Shown here: one piece after another, positions 26,623 through 35,447 of the stretch
Numbering within the stretch: position 1 is the stretch's first letter
How the letters are laid out: every line of letters begins with the position of its first letter
NCBI RefSeq assembly: GCF_024220175.1
Contig: NZ_CP098502.1
Coordinates: 1,426,001 to 1,490,000 of the forward strand
Direction: 5' to 3'
DNA from: Paraconexibacter antarcticus
Lineage (GTDB): Bacteria; Actinomycetota; Thermoleophilia; Solirubrobacterales; Solirubrobacteraceae
Length of the DNA stretch: 64,000 nt
Notes under the pieces: generated by a model
What the model was told of the DNA's origin: nothing
The model's database searches: none
The model's input: the letters and a program-made list of their open reading frames with translations, nothing else
Made by a program: the position numbers and the translations under genes

Positions 26623-27605
26623 GCGGTCCCCATGATGCCGGGTGCGGCGGCCTCGAGCGCCGCCACGAGCGTCGGGATGTCGTCGCCGGGGTCCTGCGCG
26701 GCGAGCAGGCGCCCGGCGTCGCGGCGGCCGCCGACGGCGCGCAGGCCGCGCTCGCCGTGCTCGACGACGAAGTCCGCCAGGGCGCTCGCCCGCCGCGAGG
26801 CGAGGCGACGGGCCGGCAGGTCGAGCGTCGCGCGATGCGCGTCGAGTGCCTGCGTCAGCTCCGCCATGCCGACGGGCGGCGACGCGACGGCGCTGACGGC
26901 CACGACGGCGGTGTCGCGGGATCCCGCCGACCGCAGCGCGGCGGCGAGGTCGCGCCGCGCCCGCAGCGCGATCTGCCCGAGGTCCGCCTTCGTGACGACG
27001 AGGACGTCCGGGATCTCCATGATCCCCGACTTCAGGAACTGCAGCGAGTCGCCCGACCCCGGCTGGACGATGACCGCGACGGTGTCGGCGACCTCGCTGA
27101 TCTCGGTCTCGGACTGGCCGACGCCGACGGTCTCGATGACGACGACGTCGAAGGCGATCGCGAGCGCGTGGGCGGCGGCCCGGGTCGCCGGCGCGAGGCC
27201 GCCGAGCCGGGTGCCCGCCGCCGTCGAGCGGATGAACGTCGCGGCGTCGTGCGGGTCGAACGTGATGCGCGCGCGGTCGCCGAGCAGCGAGCCGCCGCTG
27301 CGCCGCGACGACGGGTCGACGGCGAGGACCGCGACGCTGCGGTCCTGGCCACGCCACTCGCGGACGAGCGTGCTGAGGAGCGTCGACTTGCCCGCGCCGG
27401 GCGGGCCCGTGACGCCGATGACGTGCCCGGCCGCCTCCGCGCCGAGCGCGGTGGGGGAGACGCCGCCGAGGAGCGCCGCGATCTGGGGCCGGGCCGCCGC
27501 GCCCCGGTTCTCGACGAGGTTCAGGACGGCCGGCGCGGCGGCGAGGTCGCCGTCGCGCAGGCGCGCCGCGAGCGCGGCGCCGTCCGGCGGGCCCGCCGCG
27601 GCCAT
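26619..27605 (-). CDS. meaB: MeaB-type GTPase, chaperone of the B12-dependent mutase
   Basis: G3E-family GTPase (MeaB/ArgK, human MMAA) that protects and reloads adenosylcobalamin in acyl-CoA mutases. The 328 residues show the P-loop GVTGPPGAGKST at 64-75, Walker B-like DVVVIETVGVGQSE, and VVTKADLG for guanine recognition. The N- and C-terminal helices of the family are present. It starts 15 bases after the stop of the mutase gene and overlaps the next small gene, so mutase, chaperone and membrane peptide form one operon. Confidence 0.94.
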   Translation of the reverse strand: MAAAGPPDGAALAARLRDGDLAAAPAVLNLVENRGAAARPQIAALLGGVSPTALGAEAAGHVIGVTGPPGAGKSTLLSTLVREWRGQDRSVAVLAVDPSSRRSGGSLLGDRARITFDPHDAATFIRSTAAGTRLGGLAPATRAAAHALAIAFDVVVIETVGVGQSETEISEVADTVAVIVQPGSGDSLQFLKSGIMEIPDVLVVTKADLGQIALRARRDLAAALRSAGSRDTAVVAVSAVASPPVGMAELTQALDAHRATLDLPARRLASRRASALADFVVEHGERGLRAVGGRRDAGRLLAAQDPGDDIPTLVAALEAAAPGIMGTA

Positions 27606-27620
27606 CGGTGCCCGACGCTC

Positions 27621-29624
27621 CTAGGCCGCGCCGGCCGCCGCGGGGTCCGCGATGCCGTTGTGCTCGGCGACGAGGGCGACGATGTCCCGCATGATGCGGC
27701 GCATGTCGAAGTCCTTCGGCGTGTAGACCGCCGCGACGCCGGCGTCCTTCAGCGGCTGCTCGTCGGCCTCGGGGATGATGCCGCCGACGACGACCGGGGC
27801 GTCGACGCCCGCCTCGCGCAGCGACGTGACGATGTCCGGGATGAGCTCGCGGTGGGAGCCGCTGAGGATCGAGAGGCCGACGACGTGGACGCCCTCCTGC
27901 AGCGCGCTCTGCGTGATCTGCGCGGGCGTGAGGCGGATGCCCTCGTAGACGACGTCCATGCCCGCGTCGCGGGCGCGCACGGCGATCTGCTCGGAGCCGT
28001 TCGAGTGGCCGTCGAGACCGGGCTTGCCGACGAGGATCTTCAGCCGGCGGCCGAGCGCGTCGCTCACGCGGTCGACCTCCTCGCGGAGCGCCTCGATGTC
28101 CTGGTCGTCGGCGCCGGCCGCGGCCTCGCCGACGCCGGTCGGGCCGCGGTACTCGCCGAAGGCGTCGCGCAGCGCCTGCGACCATTCGCCGGTCGTGACG
28201 CCGGCGCGGGCGGCGGCGATCGTCGCCTGCATGATGTTCTCGTCGGTGAGGGCGACGCGCCGCACCTCGGCGAGGGCGGCGTCGACGGCGGCCTGGTCGC
28301 GGCTCTCGCGCCACGCGGCGAGCGCCTCGATCGCCTCCTGCTGGACGCCGAGGTCGACGGTCATGATGCCGCCCTCCTCGTCCATCAGCGGCGACGGCTC
28401 GGTCTCCGTGTACTTGTTCAGGCCGACGACGATCTGCTCGCCCGCCTCGATGCGGTGGATGCGCTCGCGGTGGGAGTCGACGAGCGCGGCCTTCATGTAG
28501 TCGACGCCGGCGACGGCGCCGCCGTGCTCGGCGACGACGGCCATCTCGGCGCGGGCGCCCTCGAGCAGCTCGCTCACGAGGCCGTCCATGACCACGGACC
28601 CCTCGAAGATGTCGGGGTACTCGAGCAGGTCGGTCTCGTAGGCGAGCACCTGCTGCATCCGCAGCGCCCACTGCTGGTCCCACGGGCGGGGGAGGCCGAG
28701 CGCCTCGTTCCAGGCCGGGAGCTGGACGGCACGGGCACGGGCGTTGCGGCCCATCGTCACCGCGAGCGCCTCGAGCACGATGCGCTGGACGTTGTTCTCC
28801 GGCTGGGACTCGGTGAGGCCGAGCGAGTTGACCTGCACGCCGTAGCGGAAGCGCAGCTGCTTCTCGTCCGTGACGCCGTACCGCTCGCGGCCGAGCTCCT
28901 CCCAGAGGATGCCCATCGCGCGGAGCTTCGCGTGCTCCTCGACGAAGCGGACGCCGGCGTTCACGAAGAAGCTGATGCGGCTGAAGACCCTGCCCATCTG
29001 GTCCTCCTCGACGCGCTCGCGGACGGCGTCGAGGACCGCGATCGCGTTGGACATCGCGTAGGCGATCTCCTGGACCGGCGTCGCGCCCGCCTCCTGCAGG
29101 TGGTAGCTGCAGATGTTGATCGGGTTCCACTTCGGGACCTCGGTCACCGTGTAGGCGACCATGTCCGCGATGAGCCGCATCGACGGGCCGGGCGGGAACG
29201 CGTAGGTCCCGCGGGCGAGGAACTCCTTGATGATGTCGTTCTGCGTCGTGCCCTGGAGGAGCTGCTGGTCGACGCCGGTGTCCTCCGCGGTGACGATGTA
29301 CAGCGCGAGCAGCCAGGCCGCCGTCGCGTTGATCGTCATCGACGTGTTCATCTTGTCGAGCGGGATGCCGTCGAGCAGCTGCTTCATGTCGCCCTTGTGG
29401 GCGACCGGCACCCCGACCTTGCCGACCTCGCCGCGCGCGAGCTCGTGGTCGGCGTCGTAGCCCGTCTGCGTCGGCAGGTCGAAGGCGATCGACAGCCCGG
29501 TCTGGCCCTTGCTCAGGTTCGACCGGTAGAGCTCGTTGGACTTCTTCGCGGTCGAGTGCCCCGCGTACGTCCGCATCATCCACGGACGGTCGCGCTCGGG
29601 CAGGCGGTGCTCGGTGTCGGACAT
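27621..29624 (-). CDS. ecm: B12-dependent acyl-CoA mutase, ethylmalonyl-CoA mutase (MeaA/Ecm) type
   Basis: Rearranges (2R)-ethylmalonyl-CoA to methylsuccinyl-CoA using adenosylcobalamin. One 667-residue chain carries the TIM-barrel substrate domain and the C-terminal B12 domain. The start PWMMRTYAGHSTAKKSNELY and the DGHSNGSEQIAVRARDAG cobalamin motif (base-off His H540 in DGHSNG, where methylmalonyl-CoA mutases have DGHDRG) are features of the MeaA/Ecm branch. Substrate specificity is inferred from these and from Ccr in the same window; isobutyryl- or methylmalonyl-CoA mutase is less likely. It is followed at once by meaB. No cobalamin riboswitch was seen upstream. Confidence 0.88.
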   Translation of the reverse strand: MSDTEHRLPERDRPWMMRTYAGHSTAKKSNELYRSNLSKGQTGLSIAFDLPTQTGYDADHELARGEVGKVGVPVAHKGDMKQLLDGIPLDKMNTSMTINATAAWLLALYIVTAEDTGVDQQLLQGTTQNDIIKEFLARGTYAFPPGPSMRLIADMVAYTVTEVPKWNPINICSYHLQEAGATPVQEIAYAMSNAIAVLDAVRERVEEDQMGRVFSRISFFVNAGVRFVEEHAKLRAMGILWEELGRERYGVTDEKQLRFRYGVQVNSLGLTESQPENNVQRIVLEALAVTMGRNARARAVQLPAWNEALGLPRPWDQQWALRMQQVLAYETDLLEYPDIFEGSVVMDGLVSELLEGARAEMAVVAEHGGAVAGVDYMKAALVDSHRERIHRIEAGEQIVVGLNKYTETEPSPLMDEEGGIMTVDLGVQQEAIEALAAWRESRDQAAVDAALAEVRRVALTDENIMQATIAAARAGVTTGEWSQALRDAFGEYRGPTGVGEAAAGADDQDIEALREEVDRVSDALGRRLKILVGKPGLDGHSNGSEQIAVRARDAGMDVVYEGIRLTPAQITQSALQEGVHVVGLSILSGSHRELIPDIVTSLREAGVDAPVVVGGIIPEADEQPLKDAGVAAVYTPKDFDMRRIMRDIVALVAEHNGIADPAAAGAA

Positions 29625-29705
29625 GGCGCGGATTCTACGTGAGCGCCCGCGCCTCCGGCCCGTCCGTAGCGGGACGCAACCTTCCCGCCGTCGGGCGTCC
29701 CGACC

Positions 29706-29740
29706 GACAGCTCGCGCAGACCCCTCCTGCGTGAGCTGTC
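29706..29740 (-). terminator. Terminator of the MarR-MFS operon
   Basis: GACAGCTCGCGCA (29706-29718) pairs with TGCGTGAGCTGTC (29728-29740): 13 pairs with one G-T wobble and a 9-base loop. It lies 14 bases past the MFS stop codon (minus strand) and ahead of the divergent mutase gene's promoter. Confidence 0.6.
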
Positions 29741-29753
29741 AGTCGCGGCGGCC

Positions 29754-31340
29754 TCAGGCCTCGACGGCGACCGGCACGTCGGCGAGCGGGGTGCCCGCGG
29801 CGGCGGCGCTCTCCTCGGCGGCCAGTGAGGCGGCGTGGGCGTGCGCCGGGACGCGCTTGTCGATGAGCAGCCAGGCGAGGCCCGACCCGAGGACGGCGAC
29901 CGCGCCGGAGATCCGCAGGCCGTCGTTCAGCGCGTAGAGGAAGGCGTCGCGGGCGGCGTCGCCGACGGCGCCGGGGACCGACGTGGAGCCGCCGGCGCCG
30001 AGCCCGTCGACGATGCGGCTGCGGGCGCTCTGGGGGAGCTGGGGCAGGAGGTGGTCCAGACGGCTGCGGCCGAGGGCGCTGATGAGCGCGCCCATCGCCG
30101 CGACGCCGAACGTCCCGCCGACCATGCGGCTCATCGAGAGCGTGCCCGAGGCGACGCCGGCCTTCGTCGGGTCGACGGCGTTCATGGCCGCGGTGCTCAT
30201 CGGCGACATGACGAGGCCGATCCCGGCGCCCATGACCATGAAGGCGCCGAGGAGCTGCCCGTAGGCGGTGTCGACGGCGAGGTGGCCCTGCCAGAAGAGG
30301 GAGACGCCCGTGAGGAAGAGGCCGGCCGAGATGAGCGGCCGCGGACCGACCTTGTCCGCCAGGCGCCCGGCGATCGGCCCGGCGAAGATGATGATCACCG
30401 TCATCGGGAGGAAGCGGACGCCCGCCTGGAGCGGTGAGTAGCCGCGGACGTTCTGCAGGTACAGCGCGAGGAAGAAGAACGTCGCCAGCATCGAGAAGCT
30501 CACGAGGAACGCGACGATGTTCGCGCCGAGGAAGCCCCGCGAGCGGAAGAAGGAGAAGTCGACCATCGGGGCGGCGACGCGGGCCTCGACCCGCGTGAAG
30601 ACCGTCAGCAGGACGACGGAGGCGGCGAGCAGCCCGACGGTCCGGCCCGAGCCCCAGCCCCACGAGTTGCCCTCGATGAGGGCGAGGATGAGCGCCGTGA
30701 GCCCGGTCGAGAGCGCGAGGAGGCCGGCGTAGTCGATCGTCCGCGGGGCGCTCTCGTCGCGCGACTCGTGCGCGGCGAAGAGGGTGACGACCACCGCCGC
30801 GGCGGCGACCGGGAGGTTGAGCAGGAAGATCGACTGCCAGGAGACGTGCTCGACGAGGAAGCCGCCGAGGACCGGGCCGATGGCGAGCGCCATCGCGCTG
30901 ACGCCGGCCCACGTCCCGATCGCCTTGCCGCGCTCGTGGGGCGGGAACGCGTTCGAGATGATCGAGAGCGTTGCGGGCATCATGAACGACGCGCCGAGGC
31001 CCTGGACCGCGCGCCAGCCGACGAGCCAGCCGGTCGACTGCGCGAAGGCGATCATCGCGCTCGAGCCCGCGAAGACGACGACGCCGGAGAGGAACATCCG
31101 GCGGCGGCCGAAGATGTCGCCGAGCCGCCCGCCGGTGACGAGCAGGACGGCGAAGGACAGGGTGTAGGCGTTGACCGTCCACTCCAGGCCCGAGACGGAC
31201 GAGTGCAGGTCGTGCTGGATCGTCGGCAGCGCGACGTTCACGACCGTGTTGTCGAGCATGATCATGAAGAGCGCGAAGCACATCGCGCCGAGGGTCCACC
31301 ACCGGCGGTTGTCGTCGGTGAGGCGGAGGCGGTCAGGCAT
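29754..31340 (-). CDS. Drug:proton antiporter, MFS DHA2 family (EmrB/QacA type)
   Basis: Exports drugs or toxic metabolites with the proton gradient; inner membrane. The 528 residues contain about 14 hydrophobic segments. Motif A is GGRLGDIFGRRRMF, and the motif C region is GPVLGGFLVEHVSWQSIFLLNLPV. DNTVVNVALPTIQHDL at the first helix (motif D1) is typical of the 14-TM DHA2 group. Its start overlaps the end of the MarR regulator gene by 8 bases, so the two are one operon and the regulator most likely controls it. Confidence 0.93.
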   Translation of the reverse strand: MPDRLRLTDDNRRWWTLGAMCFALFMIMLDNTVVNVALPTIQHDLHSSVSGLEWTVNAYTLSFAVLLVTGGRLGDIFGRRRMFLSGVVVFAGSSAMIAFAQSTGWLVGWRAVQGLGASFMMPATLSIISNAFPPHERGKAIGTWAGVSAMALAIGPVLGGFLVEHVSWQSIFLLNLPVAAAAVVVTLFAAHESRDESAPRTIDYAGLLALSTGLTALILALIEGNSWGWGSGRTVGLLAASVVLLTVFTRVEARVAAPMVDFSFFRSRGFLGANIVAFLVSFSMLATFFFLALYLQNVRGYSPLQAGVRFLPMTVIIIFAGPIAGRLADKVGPRPLISAGLFLTGVSLFWQGHLAVDTAYGQLLGAFMVMGAGIGLVMSPMSTAAMNAVDPTKAGVASGTLSMSRMVGGTFGVAAMGALISALGRSRLDHLLPQLPQSARSRIVDGLGAGGSTSVPGAVGDAARDAFLYALNDGLRISGAVAVLGSGLAWLLIDKRVPAHAHAASLAAEESAAAAGTPLADVPVAVEA

Positions 31341-31824
31341 GTGCGGGTCCTTCCGGGGTGGTCGCGCCGGCGTCGGCGCGGAGGGTCAGGAGGGCGGCGT
31401 GGAGCGCGTCGCGCTGGGCGTCGGTGAGCCCACCGACCCACGTCTCGACGCCGGCCAGGCGGACGGCCTCGAGCTCGCGCAGGACGCGGCTGCCCTCGGC
31501 GGTGATCGTGAGGCGCTTGATGCGGCGGTCGGAGGGGTCCTCGCGGCGGGCGACGAGGCCGCGCTGGAGGAGGCCCTCCGCGGTCCGGCTCGCCGCGGGG
31601 AGCGACATGGCGAGGCACGCGCCGAGGTCCTTCACGGAGTGCTCGCCGCCGTTGGCGTCGTTGAGGGTGTGCAGCGTCTTCATCTCGGTGAGCGACAGGT
31701 CGTGGGCGTTGAGCGCCTCGACGACGCGACCGCCGGTCCCGCGCATGAGCTCGTGGAAGAGCCACACGAGATCCTCGGCGAGGGCGGCACCGGTCGCTTC
31801 CGCACGCGCATCGGTTGCTTGCAT
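31333..31824 (-). CDS. MarR family transcriptional regulator
   Basis: Winged-helix repressor of 163 residues. Core features are ALNAHDLSLTEMKTLHTL (helix 2-3), VKDLGACLAMSLPAASRTAEGLLQRGLVARREDPSDRRIKRLTIT, which covers the recognition helix and the wing with the conserved DxRxxR-type motif, and a C-terminal dimer helix. ATG 31824 is preferred to one ten codons upstream, because the latter lies inside a cluster of palindromes and a promoter. It precedes the MFS gene with overlap; the palindromes over its start imply autorepression. Confidence 0.92.
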   Translation of the reverse strand: MQATDARAEATGAALAEDLVWLFHELMRGTGGRVVEALNAHDLSLTEMKTLHTLNDANGGEHSVKDLGACLAMSLPAASRTAEGLLQRGLVARREDPSDRRIKRLTITAEGSRVLRELEAVRLAGVETWVGGLTDAQRDALHAALLTLRADAGATTPEGPAHA

Positions 31825-31865
31825 GAAAGCAAGTATTGCATTTCTGGTGATCATTGCAAGCGCAA
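31815..31865 (-). promoter_or_regulatory. Autoregulatory promoter of the MarR-MFS operon, possibly leaderless
   Basis: Inverted repeats TTGCTT-N6-AAGCAA (31815-31832, over the ATG at 31822-31824) and TTGC-N4-GCAA (31854-31865) flank a minus-strand promoter candidate: TTGCAA (31854-31859), 16 bases, AATACT. The ATG lies only 7 bases beyond that -10, so the mRNA may begin at the start codon. MarR binding would block initiation. Confidence 0.5.
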
Positions 31866-31951
31866 CTTCCGCGCCGAGGCCCGATAAGAGCCCAACTGGG
31901 GGACAGCGATCGGGTCTCGGCGGTGGGAGGGGCGGTACGGTCCGCGGTCCG

Positions 31952-32776
31952 ATGCTCGCCCGTGCCGCTCTCAGCCTCCGTCTGCGTACGGCCGACCTCC
32001 GCGACCGGGTCACCGGCCGGGCGGACGCCCTCGTGCCGCCGCGGCGCCTCGAGCACATCGGCCACAGCGACTTCGTCGCCACGGGGGACGAGTTCGCCCG
32101 CCACTTCGTCGCGCTCGGGGGCCTGCGGCCGTCCGACCGCGTCCTCGACGTCGGCTGCGGCATCGGGCGCATGGCGCGGCCGCTCACCGCGCTGCTCGGC
32201 CCGGACGGCAGCTACGACGGCTTCGACATCGACCCCTCCGGCGTGGACTGGTGCCGCGAGCACTACGCCGCCTTCCCGCGCTTCCGCTTCCAGGCCGTCG
32301 ACGTCGCGAACCCGCGCTACAACCCGGGCGGCGCGCTGGCCGCGCACGCCTTCCGCTTCCCCTACGAGGACGGCGCCTTCGACTTCGTCCTGCTCACGAG
32401 CGTGTTCACCCACCTGCTGCCCGGGGACGTGGACCACTACCTCGCGGAGATCGCGCGCGTCCTCGCGCCCGGCGGCCGCCTCTTCGCGACGTTCTTCCTC
32501 CTCGACGACGAGGCGCGCGCGCTCGTCGCCGCCGGCCGCTCGTCGCTCGCCTTCCGCCTCGACGCGCGGAGCGACGGCCTGCCGCCGGGGGACGAAAACC
32601 ACGCGGTCGTCGACCCGGAGATCCCCGAGGAGGCGGTCGCCTTCGCCACGGCGTGGGTCGGGGCGGCGCTCGCCCGCCACGGCCTGCGGGAGGCCGGGCG
32701 CCACCCGGGCTCGTGGTGCGGCCGCGCCGCGTTCACGAGCTACCAGGACATCCTCTGCGCGGAGCGACCCCACTAG
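31952..32776 (+). CDS. Class I SAM-dependent methyltransferase
   Basis: Methyltransferase of 274 residues, substrate unknown. Motif I is RVLDVGCGIGRMARPL, the acidic motif II is DGFDIDPSGVDWC, and post-motif features are FDFVLLTSVFTHLLPGDVDHYL and RVLAPGGRLFATFFLLD. The N-terminal residues 1-40 are Arg-rich and helical. The start is ATG 31952; the frame is open further upstream but runs antisense to the regulator. A metallo-hydrolase gene follows after 10 bases, suggesting co-transcription. Confidence 0.88.
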   Translation: MLARAALSLRLRTADLRDRVTGRADALVPPRRLEHIGHSDFVATGDEFARHFVALGGLRPSDRVLDVGCGIGRMARPLTALLGPDGSYDGFDIDPSGVDWCREHYAAFPRFRFQAVDVANPRYNPGGALAAHAFRFPYEDGAFDFVLLTSVFTHLLPGDVDHYLAEIARVLAPGGRLFATFFLLDDEARALVAAGRSSLAFRLDARSDGLPPGDENHAVVDPEIPEEAVAFATAWVGAALARHGLREAGRHPGSWCGRAAFTSYQDILCAERPH

Positions 32777-32786
32777 GCTGCCGGGC

Positions 32787-33650
32787 GTGAGCATCCAGGA
32801 GATCGATCTGCACCACTGCGGCGTGGAGCACGCCATCTGCGCCTACGCGGACGTCGAGGAGGGGTGGATCGTGGACCCCGGCCCCGAGGTCTCGCACGAG
32901 ACGCTGCTCGCCGCCCTCCCCGAGGACTTCGCCGCGACGACGATCCTCCTCACGCACATCCACTTCGACCACGCGGGCGCGACCGGCCGCCTGCTCGAGC
33001 GCTGGCCGAACGCCGAGGTCTGGGTCCACGAGCGCGGCGCCGGCCACCTCATCGACCCGACGAAGCTCGTCGCCTCCGCGACCCGCATCTACGGCGACGA
33101 CTTCGACCGCCTCTGGGGCAAGGTCCTGCCGCTCCCGCAGGAGAACGTCCGCATCCTCACCGGCACCGAGTCGCTCCCCGGCTGGCAGGTGCAGTACACG
33201 CCGGGCCACGCGTCCCACCACGTGAGCTACCTCCACGACGGCACCGGCACGGCGTTCACCGGGGACGTCGCGGGCGTGCGCATCCTCGACGGCCCGGCGT
33301 TCCCGCCCACGCCGCCGCCGGACATCGACCTCGACCTCTGGCGGGAGTCGATCGACCTCGTGCAGTCGTGGGCTCCCGCCGCGCTCGCGCTGACGCACTT
33401 CGGGCGCTACACCGACGTCGACGCGCACCTCGACGCCATGCGCCGCCAGATCACCCACTGGGGTGAGGTCGCGCGGACGTCCGACGAGTCCGCGTACGCC
33501 GACGCGGTCCGCAGCTACATCGAGGGCGAGGTCACGGACCCCGTCGCGCGCCGGGGCTACGAGCAGGCCAATCCGCCGTCGACGCTCTTCGCGGGCATGA
33601 ACCGCTACTGGACGAAGAAGGCCGAGCGCGAGGCGGCGGCGGGCGCGTAG
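32787..33650 (+). CDS. Metallo-beta-lactamase fold hydrolase
   Basis: Binuclear metal hydrolase of 287 residues from a GTG start at 32787. The metal motif is THIHFDHAG (HxHxDH). Further ligands lie in TPGHASHHVSYL, FTGDVAG and LTHFGR. The C-terminal 60 residues are helical (AHLDAMRRQITHWGE...) as in glyoxalase II-like or quorum-lactonase-like relatives. The physiological substrate is unknown. It is the second gene of a unit with the methyltransferase. Confidence 0.88.
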   Translation: MSIQEIDLHHCGVEHAICAYADVEEGWIVDPGPEVSHETLLAALPEDFAATTILLTHIHFDHAGATGRLLERWPNAEVWVHERGAGHLIDPTKLVASATRIYGDDFDRLWGKVLPLPQENVRILTGTESLPGWQVQYTPGHASHHVSYLHDGTGTAFTGDVAGVRILDGPAFPPTPPPDIDLDLWRESIDLVQSWAPAALALTHFGRYTDVDAHLDAMRRQITHWGEVARTSDESAYADAVRSYIEGEVTDPVARRGYEQANPPSTLFAGMNRYWTKKAEREAAAGA

Positions 33651-33651
33651 G

Positions 33652-33790
33652 ACCCAGGCCAGCTCGCGGGCCGGCAGGTCCATGAGCAGCGCGTCGCGCC
33701 AGACGCCGTCGGGCCGCCGCGCAGGGCGAGGCCGGGTGGGAGCGGCGGCGACTCGGGCCGTCCGTCCGGGGCGGCGCCCGGCGCCGTCAT
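33652..33790 (-). pseudogene. Possible gene remnant after the YcaQ-like gene
   Basis: ATG 33790 overlaps the stop of the YcaQ-like gene as ATGA and opens a frame of 61 codons, but the last third runs antisense into the hydrolase gene. Reading with one frame shift near 33710 gives a more protein-like RPDGVWRDALLMDLPARELAWVL. This could be the head of a truncated, frameshifted gene or noise in a GC-rich gap. Confidence 0.22.
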
Positions 33791-34932
33791 GCGAGCGCCG
33801 CGCGCAGCGCCGGGGCCGCGGACGCCGGGCGGACCTCGCCGAGGGCGACGGCGTCGCAGCCGACCCACGTGGCGGCCTCGCGCAGCGCCGTCGCCATCGC
33901 GTCGATCGCCCGCGGCTCGACGGTGAGGGTCTTGGCGACGAGCGTGCGGCCGTCGCGCCCGGGGTCGACGCGGCCGACGAGCCGGCCGCCCGCGAGCAGC
34001 GGCATCGCGAAGTAGCCGTGGACGCGCTTGGGCGCGGGCGTGTAGGCCTCGAGGCGGTGGACGAAGCCGAAGATGCGCTCGGTGCGCGCGCGGTCCCAGG
34101 CGAGCGTGTCGAAGGGGGAGAGGAGCGTCGTGCGGTGGCGACCCTTCGGGAGGCCCGCGGCGAGCAGGTCCGGGTCCGCCCACGCGGCCTTGCCCCAGCC
34201 CCGGACGGTCACGGGGACGAGACCGCTGCCGCCGACGACGGCCGCGACGTCGGCCTGCCTGAGGCGGTGGAAGTCGGTGAGGTCGGCGAGCGTCGCGACC
34301 CCGAGCGCCCGGCCGGCGATCGCGACGAGGCGCCGGCGGCACTCCGCGTCGTCGAGGGTGTCGCCGACCGCGAGCGCCTCGGCCGGGAGGACGCGCTCGG
34401 GCAGGTCGTACACGCGCTTCCACGCGCGCCGCTCCGAGCAGACGACCGCGCCGGTGTCGAGGAGGTACTCGACGGCGATCTTCACGTCCGACCAGTCCCA
34501 CCAGACGCCGCCCCGCTTCGCGCCGCCGAGGTCCGTCGAGGTCATCGGGCCCTCGTCGCGCAGCCGGGCCAGGACGGTGTCGCAGACGGACGGCTCGACG
34601 GCGTGCCAGCGCCAGCCGCGCTCCCCGTAGTGGCGGCGGCGGAACGCGAACAGCGGCCACTGCTCGGCGGGGAGGACGCAGGCCGCGTGCGCCCAGTACT
34701 CGAAGGCGTCGCCGGACCAGTACGCGGCGTCGACCGCGGCCCGCCCGACCGCTCCGAGCCGGGCGTACGCGACGAGCTCGTGCGAGCGCGCGAGGACGCT
34801 GATCGTGTCGAGCTGGACGGCCGCGAGCCGCTGCAGCAGCGCCGGCACCCCGCCGCGGCGGTCCGGCGCGCCGATCATCCCCTGGGCGCGCAGGGACAGG
34901 CGGCGGGCCTCGTCGGCGGTGAGCTCCTCCAT
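33787..34932 (-). CDS. YcaQ-like winged-helix DNA glycosylase family protein
   Basis: Member of the HTH_42/YcaQ (AlkX) family, whose E. coli member unhooks interstrand DNA crosslinks. The 381 residues show the family pattern: start LTADEARRLSLRAQGM, VQLDTISVLARSHELVAYARLG, a tandem winged-helix core, and the C-terminal KTLTVEPRAIDAMATALREAATWVGCDAV. The catalytic-type QxD-containing stretch AAVQLDTI is present. DNA repair is inferred from the family; actinobacteria often have several paralogues. Its stop overlaps a doubtful small downstream frame. Confidence 0.85.
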   Translation of the reverse strand: MEELTADEARRLSLRAQGMIGAPDRRGGVPALLQRLAAVQLDTISVLARSHELVAYARLGAVGRAAVDAAYWSGDAFEYWAHAACVLPAEQWPLFAFRRRHYGERGWRWHAVEPSVCDTVLARLRDEGPMTSTDLGGAKRGGVWWDWSDVKIAVEYLLDTGAVVCSERRAWKRVYDLPERVLPAEALAVGDTLDDAECRRRLVAIAGRALGVATLADLTDFHRLRQADVAAVVGGSGLVPVTVRGWGKAAWADPDLLAAGLPKGRHRTTLLSPFDTLAWDRARTERIFGFVHRLEAYTPAPKRVHGYFAMPLLAGGRLVGRVDPGRDGRTLVAKTLTVEPRAIDAMATALREAATWVGCDAVALGEVRPASAAPALRAALA

Positions 34933-35019
34933 CGCCGGCCCAACCTAGCGCCGGAATGCGCGCGAAGTGCGTCCGCGCCCCTTCCGCCGGGGCCTCCCGC
35001 CGGGTAAGGTCCGTGCCGT

Positions 35020-35307
35020 ATGTCCCAGACCATCGAGCTTCCCCGGACGTCAGGTCCGGACGGAGCGCTCGGCGGCGCATGGCGTGTCATCGTCCGCAAC
35101 GACGACCACAACACGTTCGACCATGTCGCGCTGACGCTCGCCCGTCTCATCCCTGGCATCGACACCTCCCGCGGCTACCAGATCGCCGACCGCATCCACC
35201 AGACCGGCCTCGCCATCGTCTGGTCCGGCCACCAGGAGCTCGCCGAGCACTACTGGGGTCAGCTGCAGGACGCGGGCCTCACGATGGCCCCCCTCGAGAA
35301 GGGCTGA
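35020..35307 (+). CDS. clpS: ATP-dependent Clp protease adaptor ClpS
   Basis: Adaptor that delivers N-degron proteins to ClpC/ClpA-ClpP. The 95 residues include the core WRVIVRNDDHNTFDHV, which carries the N-degron-binding Asn/Asp, and the Clp-binding end LAIVWSGHQELAEHYWGQLQDAGL. A ~20-residue flexible N-terminus precedes the core, as usual. It stands alone; its neighbours are not protease genes. A hairpin terminator lies in the convergent gap downstream. Confidence 0.93.
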   Translation: MSQTIELPRTSGPDGALGGAWRVIVRNDDHNTFDHVALTLARLIPGIDTSRGYQIADRIHQTGLAIVWSGHQELAEHYWGQLQDAGLTMAPLEKG

Positions 35308-35388
35308 CCCACCGTCGGACGCCGTGGTCGGAGGGGCGTCACGGGCGAGCGCGTGCGCCGCCGCCGGACAAACCGCCCCACAACGCAC

Positions 35389-35413
35389 CGCGCCCGACCA
35401 GAGGCCGGGCGCG
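35389..35413. terminator. Bidirectional hairpin between clpS and the Ccr-linked gene
   Basis: CGCGCCCG (35389-35396), a 9-base loop and CGGGCGCG (35406-35413) form a perfect 8-bp stem in the convergent 140-base gap. No T tract follows on either strand. Confidence 0.5.
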
Positions 35414-35447
35414 AGAGCGAACGACGAAGCGGTGAGGGGAACGTCGC

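Noticed and set aside
27621..29624. Plain methylmalonyl-CoA mutase
   Set aside because: The DGHSNG cobalamin motif, the TYAGHST start and the single-chain length match the MeaA/ethylmalonyl-CoA mutase branch.
26757..29642. A 961-codon plus-strand frame opposite meaB and the mutase gene
   Set aside because: Antisense to two coupled, motif-rich genes; composition is that of a GC-rich shadow.
29625..29753. A cobalamin riboswitch ahead of the B12-dependent mutase
   Set aside because: The 129-base gap holds a terminator hairpin for the opposite operon and lacks the conserved B12-box elements; it is also too short.
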